From Gamsiella multidivaricata (lineage: Eukaryota > Mortierellomycota > Mortierellomycetes > Mortierellales > Mortierellaceae), in assembly GCF_025024155.1 (NCBI RefSeq), contig NW_026251724.1:62001-126000 (forward strand): a DNA stretch of 64,000 nt, written 5' to 3'. Positions 1 through 9,956 of the stretch are shown here, in pieces; positions within the stretch are counted from its first letter, which is position 1, and each line of letters starts with the position of its first letter. A program made the translations under genes and the position numbers. The notes under the pieces are model-generated. The model was not told the origin of the DNA. It did no database searches and saw nothing but the letters and a program-made list of their open reading frames with translations.

Positions 1-136
1 AGGTGGTGGTCTCAGCGACGCGAACAGGCTGGCTAGGTTCTATTGCGCCTCCTGTAGGTTTCAATTTTTTGGCATTCGCCATTCCGCCATCATCAGGCCG
101 ATCGTGTTGCGGATTTCTTGAGTTTCCGCTTTGCAT
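1..136 (-). CDS. possible 5' end of a gene cut by the left edge
   Basis: An ATG at 136 (minus strand) opens a 45-codon stretch without a stop that runs off the window. It is polar and rich in Gly, Asn, Pro and Asp (it starts MQSGNSRNPQ) and has no domain I recognise. A CT-rich tract just upstream (about 150-215 on the plus strand, read in reverse) looks like a fungal 5' leader. Against it: 45 codons can stay open by chance, and the neighbouring 5 kb is repeat territory. This is a tentative gene start. Confidence 0.35.
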   Translation of the reverse strand, partial: MQSGNSRNPQHDRPDDGGMANAKKLKPTGGAIEPSQPVRVAETTT

Positions 137-946
137 GCTTGGTGGGGTCGATGGCACTCTTGTGCGCTGACAGGGGATGTGGAGAGGGGATAGATAGAGA
201 GGGGTGTGTGAAATGTAGCGTCCGATGCGGTGTGGTGGTTCCATACATATCAGGTAAAAGCACTAGCTGTAAATACGCTTCTCAATGAAGGTCACCACTG
301 GTCAACGAAGTTTCTAAATAATAATTAACTTACTGTAAATGTATCATGCGAATAAATGAGCGACGACGAGGATCACGATCCGTATAACAAAGGGTTAGCG
401 GGACTACAGTAGATAGACAACGACCGCTACCTGGTCGAGGGACCTCCAGGCTACGCGAAGCGGACTCGCAGGGACACTTGATTGCACTAGGGATGCAGAA
501 GTTCAGATGCACAGGTCCCGTCTCTACTCTTGCTGGGCGATGCGCTATAATGACCAGCTACGGCAGAGTATACCAAATCGGGTACAGTGTAGTGGGACAA
601 TTGGTGCGTGGAGCGACTTAGGGAGTCGTACAGGGCAGAAGTATTGAGAAAACAGACCAGGAATCATTTGGGTCCCGTCTTTCTTTGTTATGACTTAGTA
701 AACTCTATAAGTGCAAAACCAATTGACTTCTATAACCGCATTTGCTCCTTAGTTGCACACCCCATAGTTGCACGTACAGTATAGCCTGCGCTTGATATGA
801 CCGTATGAATGCCCTGTACCTATTCCGCTCATCGTGTCATACCAAGTGAAGTAGCTGGGTCTTCCACCCTGGATACCCTGCCTGGGTCCCACGCGGATCC
901 ACTACACCACACTGATTTGGTGGATTGGGAAGGGTTCTTTTCCTCC
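137..946. other. intergenic, nothing recognised
   Basis: About 800 bp with only short open frames lacking coding character. I see no tRNA, no recognisable protein similarity and no tandem repeat. It separates the truncated gene at the left edge from the repeat-rich block. Confidence 0.5.
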
Positions 947-950
947 TAGG

Positions 951-990
951 GCCTTTTTTTTGATAACAAGAACCTACGAGGAGTATGTGG
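951..990 (-). repeat. poly(A)-tailed repeat remnant, family R1, copy 1
   Basis: A T-run followed by ttgataacaagaacctacg. The same arrangement (T-run, then ttgataactagg[ag]cccacg and a GGACGTGTG-type motif) occurs at 1340-1385 and 5568-5608 in the same orientation. Read on the minus strand, each is the 3' end of an element that finishes in a poly(A) tract, as non-LTR retroelements do. This copy is the most diverged. Confidence 0.55.
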
Positions 991-1231
991 GAATGATATC
1001 TGTGAGAAACGAGATCCCCCTTCAATAATGGGCGAGTCGTGCTTTGTATACTAGGAAATGGTCTATCTATAAATGCATCTAGTATAGGAGACTAGAAACA
1101 TACGAGGTAGTCTCAGAGGCACTATGCTCTTAACAAAGAATCGGCACCAAGTGGTGGCAGATTCCGAGGAATAGGGCGCTTTCATTAGGCAAGATAAAAT
1201 AGTGAATACACCACCACACCCACGGTTTTTT

Positions 1232-1330
1232 TTGTTTTTTATAATAATATATCTCTCGAGCCGATTGACACTGCAAATCTATCAGACCTAACTTGCAATG
1301 ATCTACTACAGTCGTCCTTTCCACCAAGGA
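1232..1330 (-). repeat. poly(A)-tailed repeat remnant, family R2, copy 1
   Basis: T-run, AT-rich link, then a CTCTCGAG core and a stretch around aatctatcagacc. It matches 5369-5466 over about 95 bp with scattered substitutions, and a partial third copy lies at 5611-5637. Orientation again places a poly(A) tail on the minus strand. No coding sequence is visible in it. Confidence 0.55.
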
Positions 1331-1339
1331 TATGTGCGA

Positions 1340-1385
1340 ATTTTTTTTTTTTGATAACTAGGACCCACGGGGACGTGTGGGCTTT
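1340..1385 (-). repeat. poly(A)-tailed repeat remnant, family R1, copy 2
   Basis: T-run followed by ttgataactaggacccacg and gggacgtgtgggc; very close to the copy at 5568-5608. It sits between the R2 remnant and the start of the LINE. Confidence 0.6.
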
Positions 1386-1614
1386 ATTAGCGTGGTATTA
1401 ACCAAGGGTATGTGGGATTTATTACTATTATTTTTTTGTCGCTTCACACCTGGATCAGGAGAGGAGGAGAGAAGGTGGAGAGTACACAAAAGCAAGAGAC
1501 GAAGGCGAGGAGAAAGAATAAGAGAAAAATAAAATAAAAAAAAGGCACACAGCCAGCCATCCCCCTTTGTTCCTACCTCTCACCCATCCTTAACACACAC
1601 ACTCCGACTCTTAA

Positions 1615-3350
1615 TGACTGGGTTACAGAACCTTCGAGTGCGCACCCTTAACGTGCGATCCATCGTCAATGATGGATCCCGTCACCACCTTTTTACGTGG
1701 CTCCAGACCCAACAGGAATACCTGCTGCATATTCAGCCGAGTCCAGTGTACTTTATTACTATATAAATCTATCGCCTCTGAAACTTAATCTAGAGTTGGT
1801 TAATAAATATCGTGTAGATGTGTGTTTGGAGACACATCTCTTTCTCACTGACTTCAAGAACCACTATATGTCAATACCATATCATCGCTTTGCAGGAATT
1901 GGCCATCCCTTCCACTTCAATGGCTCCCGAAAGAAGGGTCAAGTGGGCGCGAGAGTGGGGCGGCCCAGCTCACCTCTCATCCCACTGTGCCATCTTCATC
2001 AGCCACAAACTTTTATCCATAACCTCCCACAGCACCTCGGTCGATGGGAGGGTGATCTCGGTCGATGTTGCCATTGACGGAGACGCAGCTCTAGACAACA
2101 CCATCCGCATCGCCAACATCTATGCACCAGTAAACTGGGGAGGAACACCCAAACCTCCTGACTTTGTCGCACAGTTCCCTGTTGACGATATCAACCAACA
2201 CCCCCACAAGCTTGTGCTTGGCGCTCTCAACGCGATCCGTGACCCGATCCGCGATCGCTCACCTCCGCTCCTGGACCTCCGAGGCCGAGGAGTCAAGTGG
2301 CATATCTACGCTCCCGTGTTCGAAAAGATAGGAGTGCGGGGCATGGCCCCACCTCCGAACATAGGTTCCGATGGCGACATAAAGGAGACCCACTTCACTC
2401 ACGAACACACCGTAAGAGATAGGACCAAGGTGATGACACGTATCGACTGCGTTTCAGACCACCAGGTCCTTTCCCAACCCATCGTCAAGACTGACCACCG
2501 CCTCATCACTATCACCCTCAACTCATCTCGCTCACCTCAAGGACGACAGCGAGAAGACAAGCAAGCCAAAGCAGCTCCTGCGATGGATGCCAGGTTCCTC
2601 AAGGATGCTGAATCCAAGAGGGAGATCCTGGAGATGTTGGAAAAGATCTTGGGCAAACGCACGACCCAGCCAGACAGGTACCCATCAGTGGGCCCTCTCT
2701 GGGAGGAATGCAAGGCCAGACTCCTTTTGTTGGCCCAACAATATCGCAACAGAAAGAGGCAGACAATCGTAGAGAGAGGACACGGCTGCAGGGGGCAGTA
2801 AAGGACGTAGACAGGAAACTAAATGGCAATCCCAACGACCTGGATGCGACCACCCTCACACCACAGCACTTGCGGATCTGCGGGATCTTGAGATGGAATA
2901 CCTGGACCGAGCCGCCACCATGACGAAGGTCAAGTGGCTGGAAGAAGGCGAGAGACCCTCTCCCTACTTTACCGTCCAACTCAAAGCGGGCAGAGACAAA
3001 AAGACTATTAAATCGCTCAAGAATCGGGACGGCGTCAGCACCTCGCAGAGATGGAGAAGATCGCCATTGAATTCTACAGCACACTCTACAGTTCCCAGCC
3101 CACGGACTGTGCGGCCCAGGATGCACTTCTGGACTGTGACCAGCGCCGGATCTCGGATGCGGACCGCACGTCGCTGGACGCTAACATCACCCGGGGAGAG
3201 ATTGGATTTTCGATCAACTCCATAGCCAACAGATCGTCTCCGGGCTCGGATGGGCTCTCCTATGAGTTCTACAGGGCCTTCAAGGCGGAAGTCTCCCCCA
3301 TCTTGGTGAAGTTCTTCAATTCTGTGGGCCAGGAACAGCCCCTCCCGGTC
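1615..3350 (+). mobile_element. LINE-type retrotransposon, 5' part: endonuclease and start of reverse transcriptase (degenerate)
   Basis: The + strand begins with an ATG at 1616 followed by LRVRTLNVRSI, the usual start of a LINE apurinic-type endonuclease. Downstream, in shifting frames, come DVCLETHL, IRIANIYAPVNW, KLVLGALNAI (LGDFNA-like, with the key residues changed) and SDHQVL...KTDHRLI, all expected blocks of an exo_endo_phos domain. From about 2890, TKVKWLEEGERPSPYF and then the SSPGSDGLSYEFYRAF block mark the N-terminal part of the reverse transcriptase. Homology stops abruptly at about 3350, before the catalytic YxDD region. Several frameshifts and a small insertion near 1735-1800 break the reading frame, so this copy is dead. 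The C-terminal part of the same element resumes at about 4496. Confidence 0.85.
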
Positions 3351-3780
3351 TCCTGTGGTGTAGTAAATGAGAATCAGTTGGTTGTTCTTGCAAAGTTAAT
3401 ATTAGATCACGGGGAAGAGCACCGCCCTCAGAATAAAAGAATAAACGGTCTGGTACCTGAACCAGAGTCTTCTTTCTACCTAAATCATTTGTATCACACA
3501 TTGTATTCGTCCAGATTATCCGAATAAGACCGCATCAACGACAGGTACTGACGTCCACCGTCAGTAACCCATGCAACGAGATACAATCAATAAGAAATGC
3601 CGGTCTGATCATTCACTACCTTTGCACCGTCAATCGCTCTTATTTAGACATTGTACTTACCCTGCAACGCTTCCTCGATCACCGATCGTCTCATTGAGCA
3701 TCCGTCATCGGCCTACCCTCGTGAAACGGCATTATAAAGGTACAGCAGAGGCCTGATCAGCGAACATTGGCATACAGCGA
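3351..3780. other. non-coding insert between LINE halves
   Basis: Sequence that replaces the catalytic part of the LINE reverse transcriptase. It has no extended open frame with coding character, and I do not recognise it. It abuts the left arm of the inverted-repeat element and may belong to the same insertion. Confidence 0.4.
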
Positions 3781-4495
3781 CTGAAGAGCATGACTATGTC
3801 CAGAATCAATGAGAACAAGAGAGGGATCTTTAATTACAGCGACCGAGCAATTACTTATTGCTCAGTGGCTTAAGTTAATATCTGAACTCAGTCTAGCTAT
3901 CGAACACAGAGGCAGTGTGTAAAATAGGCTATACGCCATAACGACTCCAGAGGGGTGAACTTCATTGTCACGACTCCTTACCTTATCGGACATTACAATA
4001 TGCGAACTCCTTGCAACTATCCCGGTCATTCCCAAAGGAATATAGTCCTAGCTCGCACCATTTAGCTAAACAGATCCCCATATTTATTCCTTTCCATTTA
4101 CGTCTAGTCTATTTTACCTTTGTGTTCATACATTCCGATCTAAAGGAGGACCCTGCACCACGAACCAGTAAGTGACCAAAGCACGCCCTTGCCGAAGTCC
4201 TATTCGCGTGGTAACTCCTGTTGTAAATAGAACTAATGGTAGAAGTTATAGAACCCATTAGTAGACCCCCTACCCCCTACACCGCACCACCACTGCCCCC
4301 TCCTCGACCAAAACCAAATGACACAAGTGTGGAAGTGTGGCATATAGCCTATTTTACACACTGCCTCTGTGTTCGATAGCTAGACTGAGTTCAGATATTA
4401 ACTTAAGCCACTGAGCAATAAGTAATTGCTCGGTCGCTGTAATTAAAGATCCCTCTCTTGTTCTGATTGATTCTGGATACAGTCATATTCTTCAG
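3781..4495. mobile_element. fold-back element with 158-bp inverted repeats inside the LINE
   Basis: The left arm 3781-3938 is the reverse complement of the right arm 4338-4495. Both are 158 bp with no indels and about six mismatches, and a central stretch of roughly 120 bp reads as identical. The 399-bp loop (3939-4337) is non-coding. Long terminal inverted repeats with a short non-coding core fit a MITE or fold-back DNA element; a piece of an inverted-repeat retroelement such as DIRS is an alternative. No convincing target-site duplication is visible at the ends. It lies exactly where the LINE is interrupted. Confidence 0.65.
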
Positions 4496-5087
4496 CATCA
4501 AATACCTGTACGCGTACATGGGCGCAAAGGCTATCAAAAGCGACTGCCGACGATGCCTTCACGAACGCCCAGGAGAGGAGCCTGCGTACGAGTCGCGCGA
4601 GCATACATTCCACGACTGTCCGACAGTGCGAGCTCTCCGGACCCAAACCCTGTCTTGGTTTTCTGAGTTGTGCCCGACGATGGACCTGAGGAACGATCCG
4701 AACCAGCTTATACTTGGCTGGCCAGAGGTGGAAAAGGTGCCACCGATTGTGATCCACATCCACTCGTGCGTCACACATGCGATCTGGCGGACGTACTGCC
4801 AACTGGGAGACAAGGAGAAGCTGTACCACAACCAGCTGCAGATCATGGCGGTGCACGCGATAAAGAGTCGCGCCAAGTTCAAGGACCAAGAGCGACGAGA
4901 CAAGGTGACGACGCCGGTCGAGCATCGGGTACTAGAGGCTGTTGGGGACGAGTACTACGAGCGCATGCGCCAAGAATGGCACCACCTGCCGCACATTATG
5001 ATGCAACGGGACGGGGTAGCCTTTGGCGAACTCTGGTCTGAACCAGAAGCACAGGAGAAACCTGCCGCGGCAGGAGCCGATCAGTAA
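4496..5087 (+). mobile_element. LINE-type retrotransposon, 3' part: C-terminal zinc-binding region
   Basis: One open frame ends at a TAA at 5085-5087. It contains SDCRRCLHERPG...EHTFHDCP, the C-x2-C...H-x4-C zinc-knuckle pattern found after the thumb of LINE reverse transcriptases, followed by about 150 residues of helical sequence. It is in the same orientation as the 5' part and is better preserved. The 3' flank is T-rich. Confidence 0.75.
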
Positions 5088-5368
5088 TGCGGAGGAAGCG
5101 TTTTATTATTTTTTATTATTTTTGCTGTCTGTCTTTTTTTTTTTTTATTTTTATTTTTTTACTTTTTTTCTGTAGCTGTGCTTCCCCACACTTTTCTATT
5201 TTTGTATTTTTACTATTTTTCTCTCCTTGTAACATATCCCTCCCCTCCTTTCTTTTTGGCAACAGAGGCCTTCTACAACTCCGCCCTTATGTCTCCAATC
5301 CACTCTTCTCGGGTCATTTTTCTTTTTCAATACGGCTTCCCGCCAGCTTCTACATAGTATAATTCTTT
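5088..5368. other. T-rich LINE 3' flank
   Basis: Pyrimidine- and T-rich sequence directly after the LINE stop codon, with many T runs of 5-10. It is probably the element's 3' untranslated region. No gene is seen. Confidence 0.5.
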
Positions 5369-5466
5369 TTTTTTTTATATCAACTTGTCTCTCGAGTCAA
5401 TCGACTCTGTGAATCTATCAGACTAACTAGCAAAGATCCACTATCGCTGTCATCACCACCAAAGCG
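5369..5466 (-). repeat. poly(A)-tailed repeat remnant, family R2, copy 2
   Basis: Matches the copy at 1232-1330: T-run, CTCTCGAG core and the aatctatcagac stretch. Together the two R2 copies bracket the LINE. Confidence 0.55.
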
Positions 5467-5567
5467 GAACCGATCCACAGTCGCCAGTTGACAAGTCACA
5501 TTCCCCGGGCCTACCCCTAGGGCCTGCGCAAGAATTGCCACACCTCATCAGTATGTTAAAAGCTGAT

Positions 5568-5640
5568 TTTTTTTTTTTTTTTGATAACTAGGGCCCACGA
5601 GGACGTGTGTTATAACATAATTTGTCTCTCGAGTCGAGTA
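5568..5640 (-). repeat. R1 copy 3 joined to a partial R2 copy
   Basis: A T-run followed by ttgataactagggcccacg and ggacgtgtg (R1), then ttgtctctcgagtcgag (R2 core) at 5619-5637. It shows the two remnant families fused or nested. Poly(A) polarity is again on the minus strand. Confidence 0.55.
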
Positions 5641-5694
5641 TGTTAAAAGCTGAAAACTTTTTTTTTTTTATAGTTAAAAACTGAAAACTCTTTA

Positions 5695-6006
5695 TTACAA
5701 AAAGGGTATTTTCCCCATCCCCTCCATGGTTGTCAGCCGCCTTCTCCCTTGCAGGCAGTCCAGCAGCGTCCGGTCCGCTGCGTCTGGGTCAAGCACGGGG
5801 CCAGGGCAGCTCCCGTTTACATGGTCAGCGAGTAATGCACCACACGGACATTGGTTTTTTTTTTTTTTTTTTTTTTTTTTTATTAACATAAATCCCCATG
5901 AGCACGCGACGCATGGTCCGCAAAGGCCTTGAAGCCATAGATGCCTTCCATGCACGGCAGAGCCGCATCCCCTACCAACTATGTTGGCTTGAGGCGTCAA
6001 ATTCAT
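5695..6006 (-). mobile_element. retroposed fragment with A-tract, minus strand (uncertain)
   Basis: Read on the minus strand, 6006 to about 5880 ends in ATGTTAATAAA followed by an uninterrupted A-run of about 25 (T-run at about 5853-5881). A poly(A)-signal hexamer directly before a long A-run is what a retroposed transcript leaves. The open frame of about 103 codons spanning the A-run (a Lys run within it) is therefore unlikely to be one protein. Its distal half (CPCGALLADHVNG...) looks coding but is unrecognised. Confidence 0.4.
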
Positions 6007-6313
6007 AACCCATGTCGCATAGCTAGCCTAACCTAACTCCTGCGTGACCTGTTGCGCGATACACGTCTCCTAATCCAGATCCAATGTTAATAAAGTTGTT
6101 TTTAAACCGAATAACCCCTCCATTATGTCCAACTTCCCTCGCCCCAAGCAATGCTGTAGCACCCTATAATCCGCGGCCCGTCACCTGGCGCGCAATCGCC
6201 CAGGGCAGCGAAAAATGACATAAAAAATGCGTTCAATGTTGAGCAAACTCTAAAATTTCCTGAAATATAATGGAGTGGCGGGCTGTAAACTTCAGCCTCT
6301 TCAGCTGAGAAAT

Positions 6314-6385
6314 GCCTCTTTAGCTCATTGGTAGAGCGTCTGCCTAGTAAGCAGAAGGTAGCAGGTTCGATCCCTGCAAGAGGCA
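6314..6385 (+). tRNA. tRNA-Thr (anticodon AGT)
   Basis: 72 nt, without an intron, folding into a full cloverleaf. The acceptor GCCTCTT pairs with AAGAGGC and the discriminator is A. The D arm is GCTC-ATTGGTA-GAGC. The anticodon arm is TCTGC-CTAGTAA-GCAGA with AGT at positions 34-36, and the T arm is GCAGG-TTCGATC-CCTGC. The A34 would be read as inosine. CCA is not encoded. A T6 run at 6405-6410 can serve as the Pol III terminator. Confidence 0.96.
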
Positions 6386-6621
6386 CATGCGCATACATGA
6401 TAACTTTTTTGCTTGAAATCAGCGATCGGCTCTCTCTAGTTTTTTTGTTGAGGGCTTGGCAACCTGGAATGTCAATCTTATTTGGAAGATATCCATCTTC
6501 TCACATCCCCCGTGAGAGCTCTAATCTTACACCCTGTTATTATATCGAAACAAAGATAATCTCACGGAGGGTATAAGAATTTTTTGCAGCTGCCAGCCTG
6601 CCAGCGAACATCCCTCAACTC

Positions 6622-6924
6622 CTAATTGAGTATCGAAGCATTACCGAACAAAATCAGTTCAATGTAAGGATCGTCGCCTTCCATGCCTTTTCTTTTCCAT
6701 GGAATTGGCCGTAGAGAATAGGGGGAAGAAGCGGTGCTAAAGGAGGAAAGGCGGTAAAGATCTGTGCGCATTCCGCTTGAGCGCTGTTGCTGTGTCTCAC
6801 GGTCTGCATAAAGCACACAGCCTCTGCGTCTGTTATGTGGCCATGTTTACCAAGTCCAGTCGCGACAATCACTATACCATTATCAGCTGTGGATAGATCG
6901 ATCGCATCAGAAGAAACGTCCCCC
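6622..6924 (-). other. possible small gene or pseudogene, faintly like proteasome assembly chaperone 3
   Basis: After a candidate acceptor (AG at 6925-6926, minus strand) comes an open stretch with GDVSSDAIDLSTADNGIVIVA and TGLGKHGHI. This resembles the central strand and loop of PSMG3-type chaperones (hydrophobic-x-V..T..GK.G). A second frame downstream reads EGDDPYIELILFG, as PSMG3 proteins read after their ...LLG motif, followed by a GT donor. I could not find a start exon or the expected C-terminal strand, and one frame change must be bridged. It may be a short unannotated gene or a decayed one. Confidence 0.25.
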
Positions 6925-7118
6925 CTGCATTATTGCGGCCACAACGACGGCGGAAAAAGAAAAACGCGGCATACACCCATAATCTAGCACGTTGCCGATA
7001 TCAAAAAAAGAGCGCCGAAATCATCTATAAAAGGCACCCTAGCGATGCATTTATGTTGGAGTGGGCGTCTAGTCCACGCATTTTATTGGTTGTTGATGTC
7101 ATACATTAAATAGGTAGC

Positions 7119-9128
7119 CTATAGTTCGGGTCTCCATGCAGCCCATTCACTCAGGATTTCGTCCGTCACATAGTCATAGCGCCAGATGAATGAGTCCTCT
7201 CCTGCACAAACCACAGTTCTAAAAAAGTTCGCGAAAGTTATATGTTGATAAGTATCCTACTGGTTATCTGCATAATGAATAAACTGTGAAGATATTGGAT
7301 GTACCTGCAATCCCTCGAGAAAATGCATGTGCGAATCGCCTTTGTTGATCGGCGGTGTTTCAGTTCTGTCACTGTACGTCCAGTGTCAATGTTATAAACA
7401 TAAACGGAACCATTGCTTGTGCCGACGCAGAAAAAAAGCTCATCCAAGCTATAGCATACAAAAATAATTAATGAGAAGCCGATCTTGGACAAATAGAAAG
7501 CGAATCTCCATATAATCGAGAGTTATCCGATCACTTTTTCATGTACCTGACATCGAATCTGCATTGATTGCTAGCAGTGTTCTTAATATTGAATGTCCGG
7601 ATTCGCTGCAGTGTCTCTGGATCCCAATGTTCAACCTTTCCATTGACAGATTTTGATAAAGCCTTGCCCTTAGCAAAGCGAATACAGTCTAGCCCCGGTT
7701 CAAAGCAGTGGCAGGCATAGCTTATTAGTCTCCATAGTTTGTCGTCGACGATGAGAATTCAGATTGATTTCTTCCATGCGCATACCTATCCTTGTAGAGT
7801 GAAGATCCGACTGAAGCACTCGACTATTATCCAATGGTACAACAATAGGTTCTTCCGGCTCAGACTCAAAGGCAGGCACAGTCCACTCGCGAATTTCCCC
7901 GTTGTAGCCTCCTGTTACAAACGTGTTGCCCTCTGTACCAGGATTAAAGCACTATAAAACAAAGCAAAGACATCAGTCCGATTAAACTACAAAGTATACG
8001 GAGACTTCAGCTTTGGCGCCAGTAAATTCTTTCATATTTATAACTCACCACGACCGACGCTTTATATTCAAATATGACTAGGCATATCCCTGTGAGGGTG
8101 TTCCACATGCGCACAGTTCCATCTTTTGATGCCGACAGCAAGTATTCGTCTTTGGCAGGATGAGCCTGAATATCCGTGACCGTATCTAACCAACGAGATA
8201 GATATTAGGCTATTGGGTCAGTCGGAGCCCACTTCATCTTCGTCCGGCTACAGTTGAGTCATGTTCCTTGTTTCTTTACGATTGTGTCCTGATAGCCGCA
8301 TTAGTTCCTTGGATCGAGCCAGGCTCAGTACATGAATAATTTTGTCCGTCCCTGCTGTTACAAGAATAGCATCTTGAGGCTGGTGTATCCAGCAGCATGT
8401 CAGCATTTCCTGGGAGACCAAAAAATGAGAGTGTATAAGTACGACCGGCAGTGAGAACTAAGATGACATAAGGATCTTCAAAACTTGTACTAATCCTTAC
8501 AGGAAGCTCCTCGTCACCCTCCTCGCCAATAGGGTCTAACAAAAAGTGCGACATAATGTCCAAATGGTCTCCACAATGCTCATTGTCATAGATATTGGCC
8601 TACAGTAACAGGTAAGGCAGACGTAAGGGTCACTCGGGGCGCTTTGCTTGCATGATATTCAGCCAGCAAATCCGCTAAATAAAGGTATACCTGTGGTCCT
8701 CCGGTTGTTCCCAGGACATTGCTATTATCCATAGGATCTCTTTTGACAGCTCCTCGCTTCTCATACACCTTAACATGATCCAGTCCGAAAGGCGTCTTGT
8801 TGTGCTTCTGGTTTAGACAGAACGCTAGCTGGTTGATTTCACTTGAATGGTTTTCCTTGACAATACGACGAAGTCTCAAGTTTTTGAAAATCCATTCCAG
8901 TTGCTCACTCTGACTAGCACATTCGCTAGCTTCGGCAGGCGGTGCTTTGGTTGCTGAAGGTGTTGCAATAGATTCGTGGTCGCCGGACTCATTTAAAGAT
9001 GTCGGTGACTTTGGTTTTTTTGAAGGTCCTGGCGAAGCAGAAGAGTCTGGTGTGAAATAGTCCTCCTCCGAGGAAGCGACTCCGTCGTCGTCCCGTTCGC
9101 GCTTTGAAGGAGATGGCGCTGTGGACAT
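7119..9128 (-). CDS. EED: Polycomb EED/ESC-like WD40 protein (PRC2 subunit)
   Basis: Eight exons in consistent phase: 9128-8691, 8599-8501, 8409-8280, 8185-8049, 7951-7786, 7688-7547, 7448-7305 and 7218-7119; 451 residues, close to animal EED (about 440). A disordered Ser/Pro-rich N-terminus of about 80 residues precedes a WD40 propeller. Blocks align with EED along its length: EMLTCCWIHQP, DIQAHPAKDEYLLSASKDGT followed by VRMWN, SDLHSTRIDCIRFAKGKALS, and near the end AIRTCIFSRDCR and CAGEDSFIWRYD. EED binds trimethylated H3K27 and stimulates the EZH2 methyltransferase in Polycomb repressive complex 2, in the nucleus. The start is the first ATG in frame. No other PRC2 subunit is in this window. 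Weakest point: the first repeat is poorly conserved. Confidence 0.85.
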
Positions 9129-9269
9129 GCTGTTGTTGATTTGTTGTTGGATGAGCTGACTACAAAGAAAAAGAACAACGCGCGACAACAAATAGATTTA
9201 GCGGTCCGATTGAGAAACGTACATCAGACTCACACAGCGTACTATGAAGCAGAGTTTATTTTGAGTCAA

Positions 9270-9956
9270 CTATTGCTTTTCGCTGACGGATTCGTGTTGC
9301 GATTGCTTCCTATCTTCCTGATCCTCTTGGTCGTGTTCCTCGTCGTCGCTTGATCGAGTGTCGCCCTTCCTCTTGCTCATCTTGTTGTTTGCTGCCCTCT
9401 GTTTCCGCCTCTGCCGCTTCACTCTGTTCTTGTCTGTCTTTTCCTCATCCGCTGTCCGTTTCGCTCGAATCTTTTCCTCATATTCGCGTTGCTCACGTTC
9501 CTATGGATAAACAAAGGATAAGGCATAGGTTAAGGCATAGAAAGATCACAATAAATACACCCTATGGTGCCATCGCCAACGAGAGCGCGAAGAACTCTTG
9601 TATAAGAAGATATAGTTAATGCTATATTATTGGTGATTGTTAGGTACCTCTTTTGACTCCAGTTCCATGTTCCTCAGTCGCGCATATTCTCGCCTACGTC
9701 CTGCTCTATAGACATGGAACTCTCCACTTCCTGCTCCTGCACTCGATCCTTGAACATTCTTGACATAATCCTTGGGTTCCCTCGTAGTTCGTTTTTGATT
9801 GGGCCGTTCTGGGATATGGATGGGCTTGTCGATCTTCTCCAGCAGCCTGTCCAATTGTTTCTTTTGTAATTCCAGAGGCGTGAAATGATGTTTCTTGGGT
9901 CCTGCAGCAGATCCGGCGCCTTCATCATCTAAATCTCTGTTTTTCGTGGCAGACAT
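9270..9956 (-). CDS. PRKRIP1: PRKRIP1-like spliceosomal protein
   Basis: Two exons (9956-9648 and 9500-9270, phase 0) giving 179 residues. The signature GSSAGAGSGEFHVYR followed by RRREYAR is nearly identical to the core of PRKR-interacting protein 1 (DUF1168). It is preceded by the typical LERLLEKIDKP-like segment with PIPE-type residues, and followed by a long basic, highly charged helix (EEKIRAKRTADEEKTDKNR, then KRQRRK) and an acidic Ser tail. In human spliceosomes this protein is a late (C* and P complex) component that bridges elements with a long helix. The gene lies 141 bp upstream of EED in the same orientation. Confidence 0.9.

Noticed and set aside
6123..6398. 91-codon minus-strand ORF with LAGIEPATFCLLG
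   Set aside because: This is the well-known antisense translation of a tRNA gene; the tRNA-Thr explains it.
7700..7785. Open stretch reading RLWRLISYACHCFEPGL as an extra EED exon
   Set aside because: EED homology runs directly from SDLHSTRI to DCIRFAKG; the stretch lies inside a phase-consistent intron.
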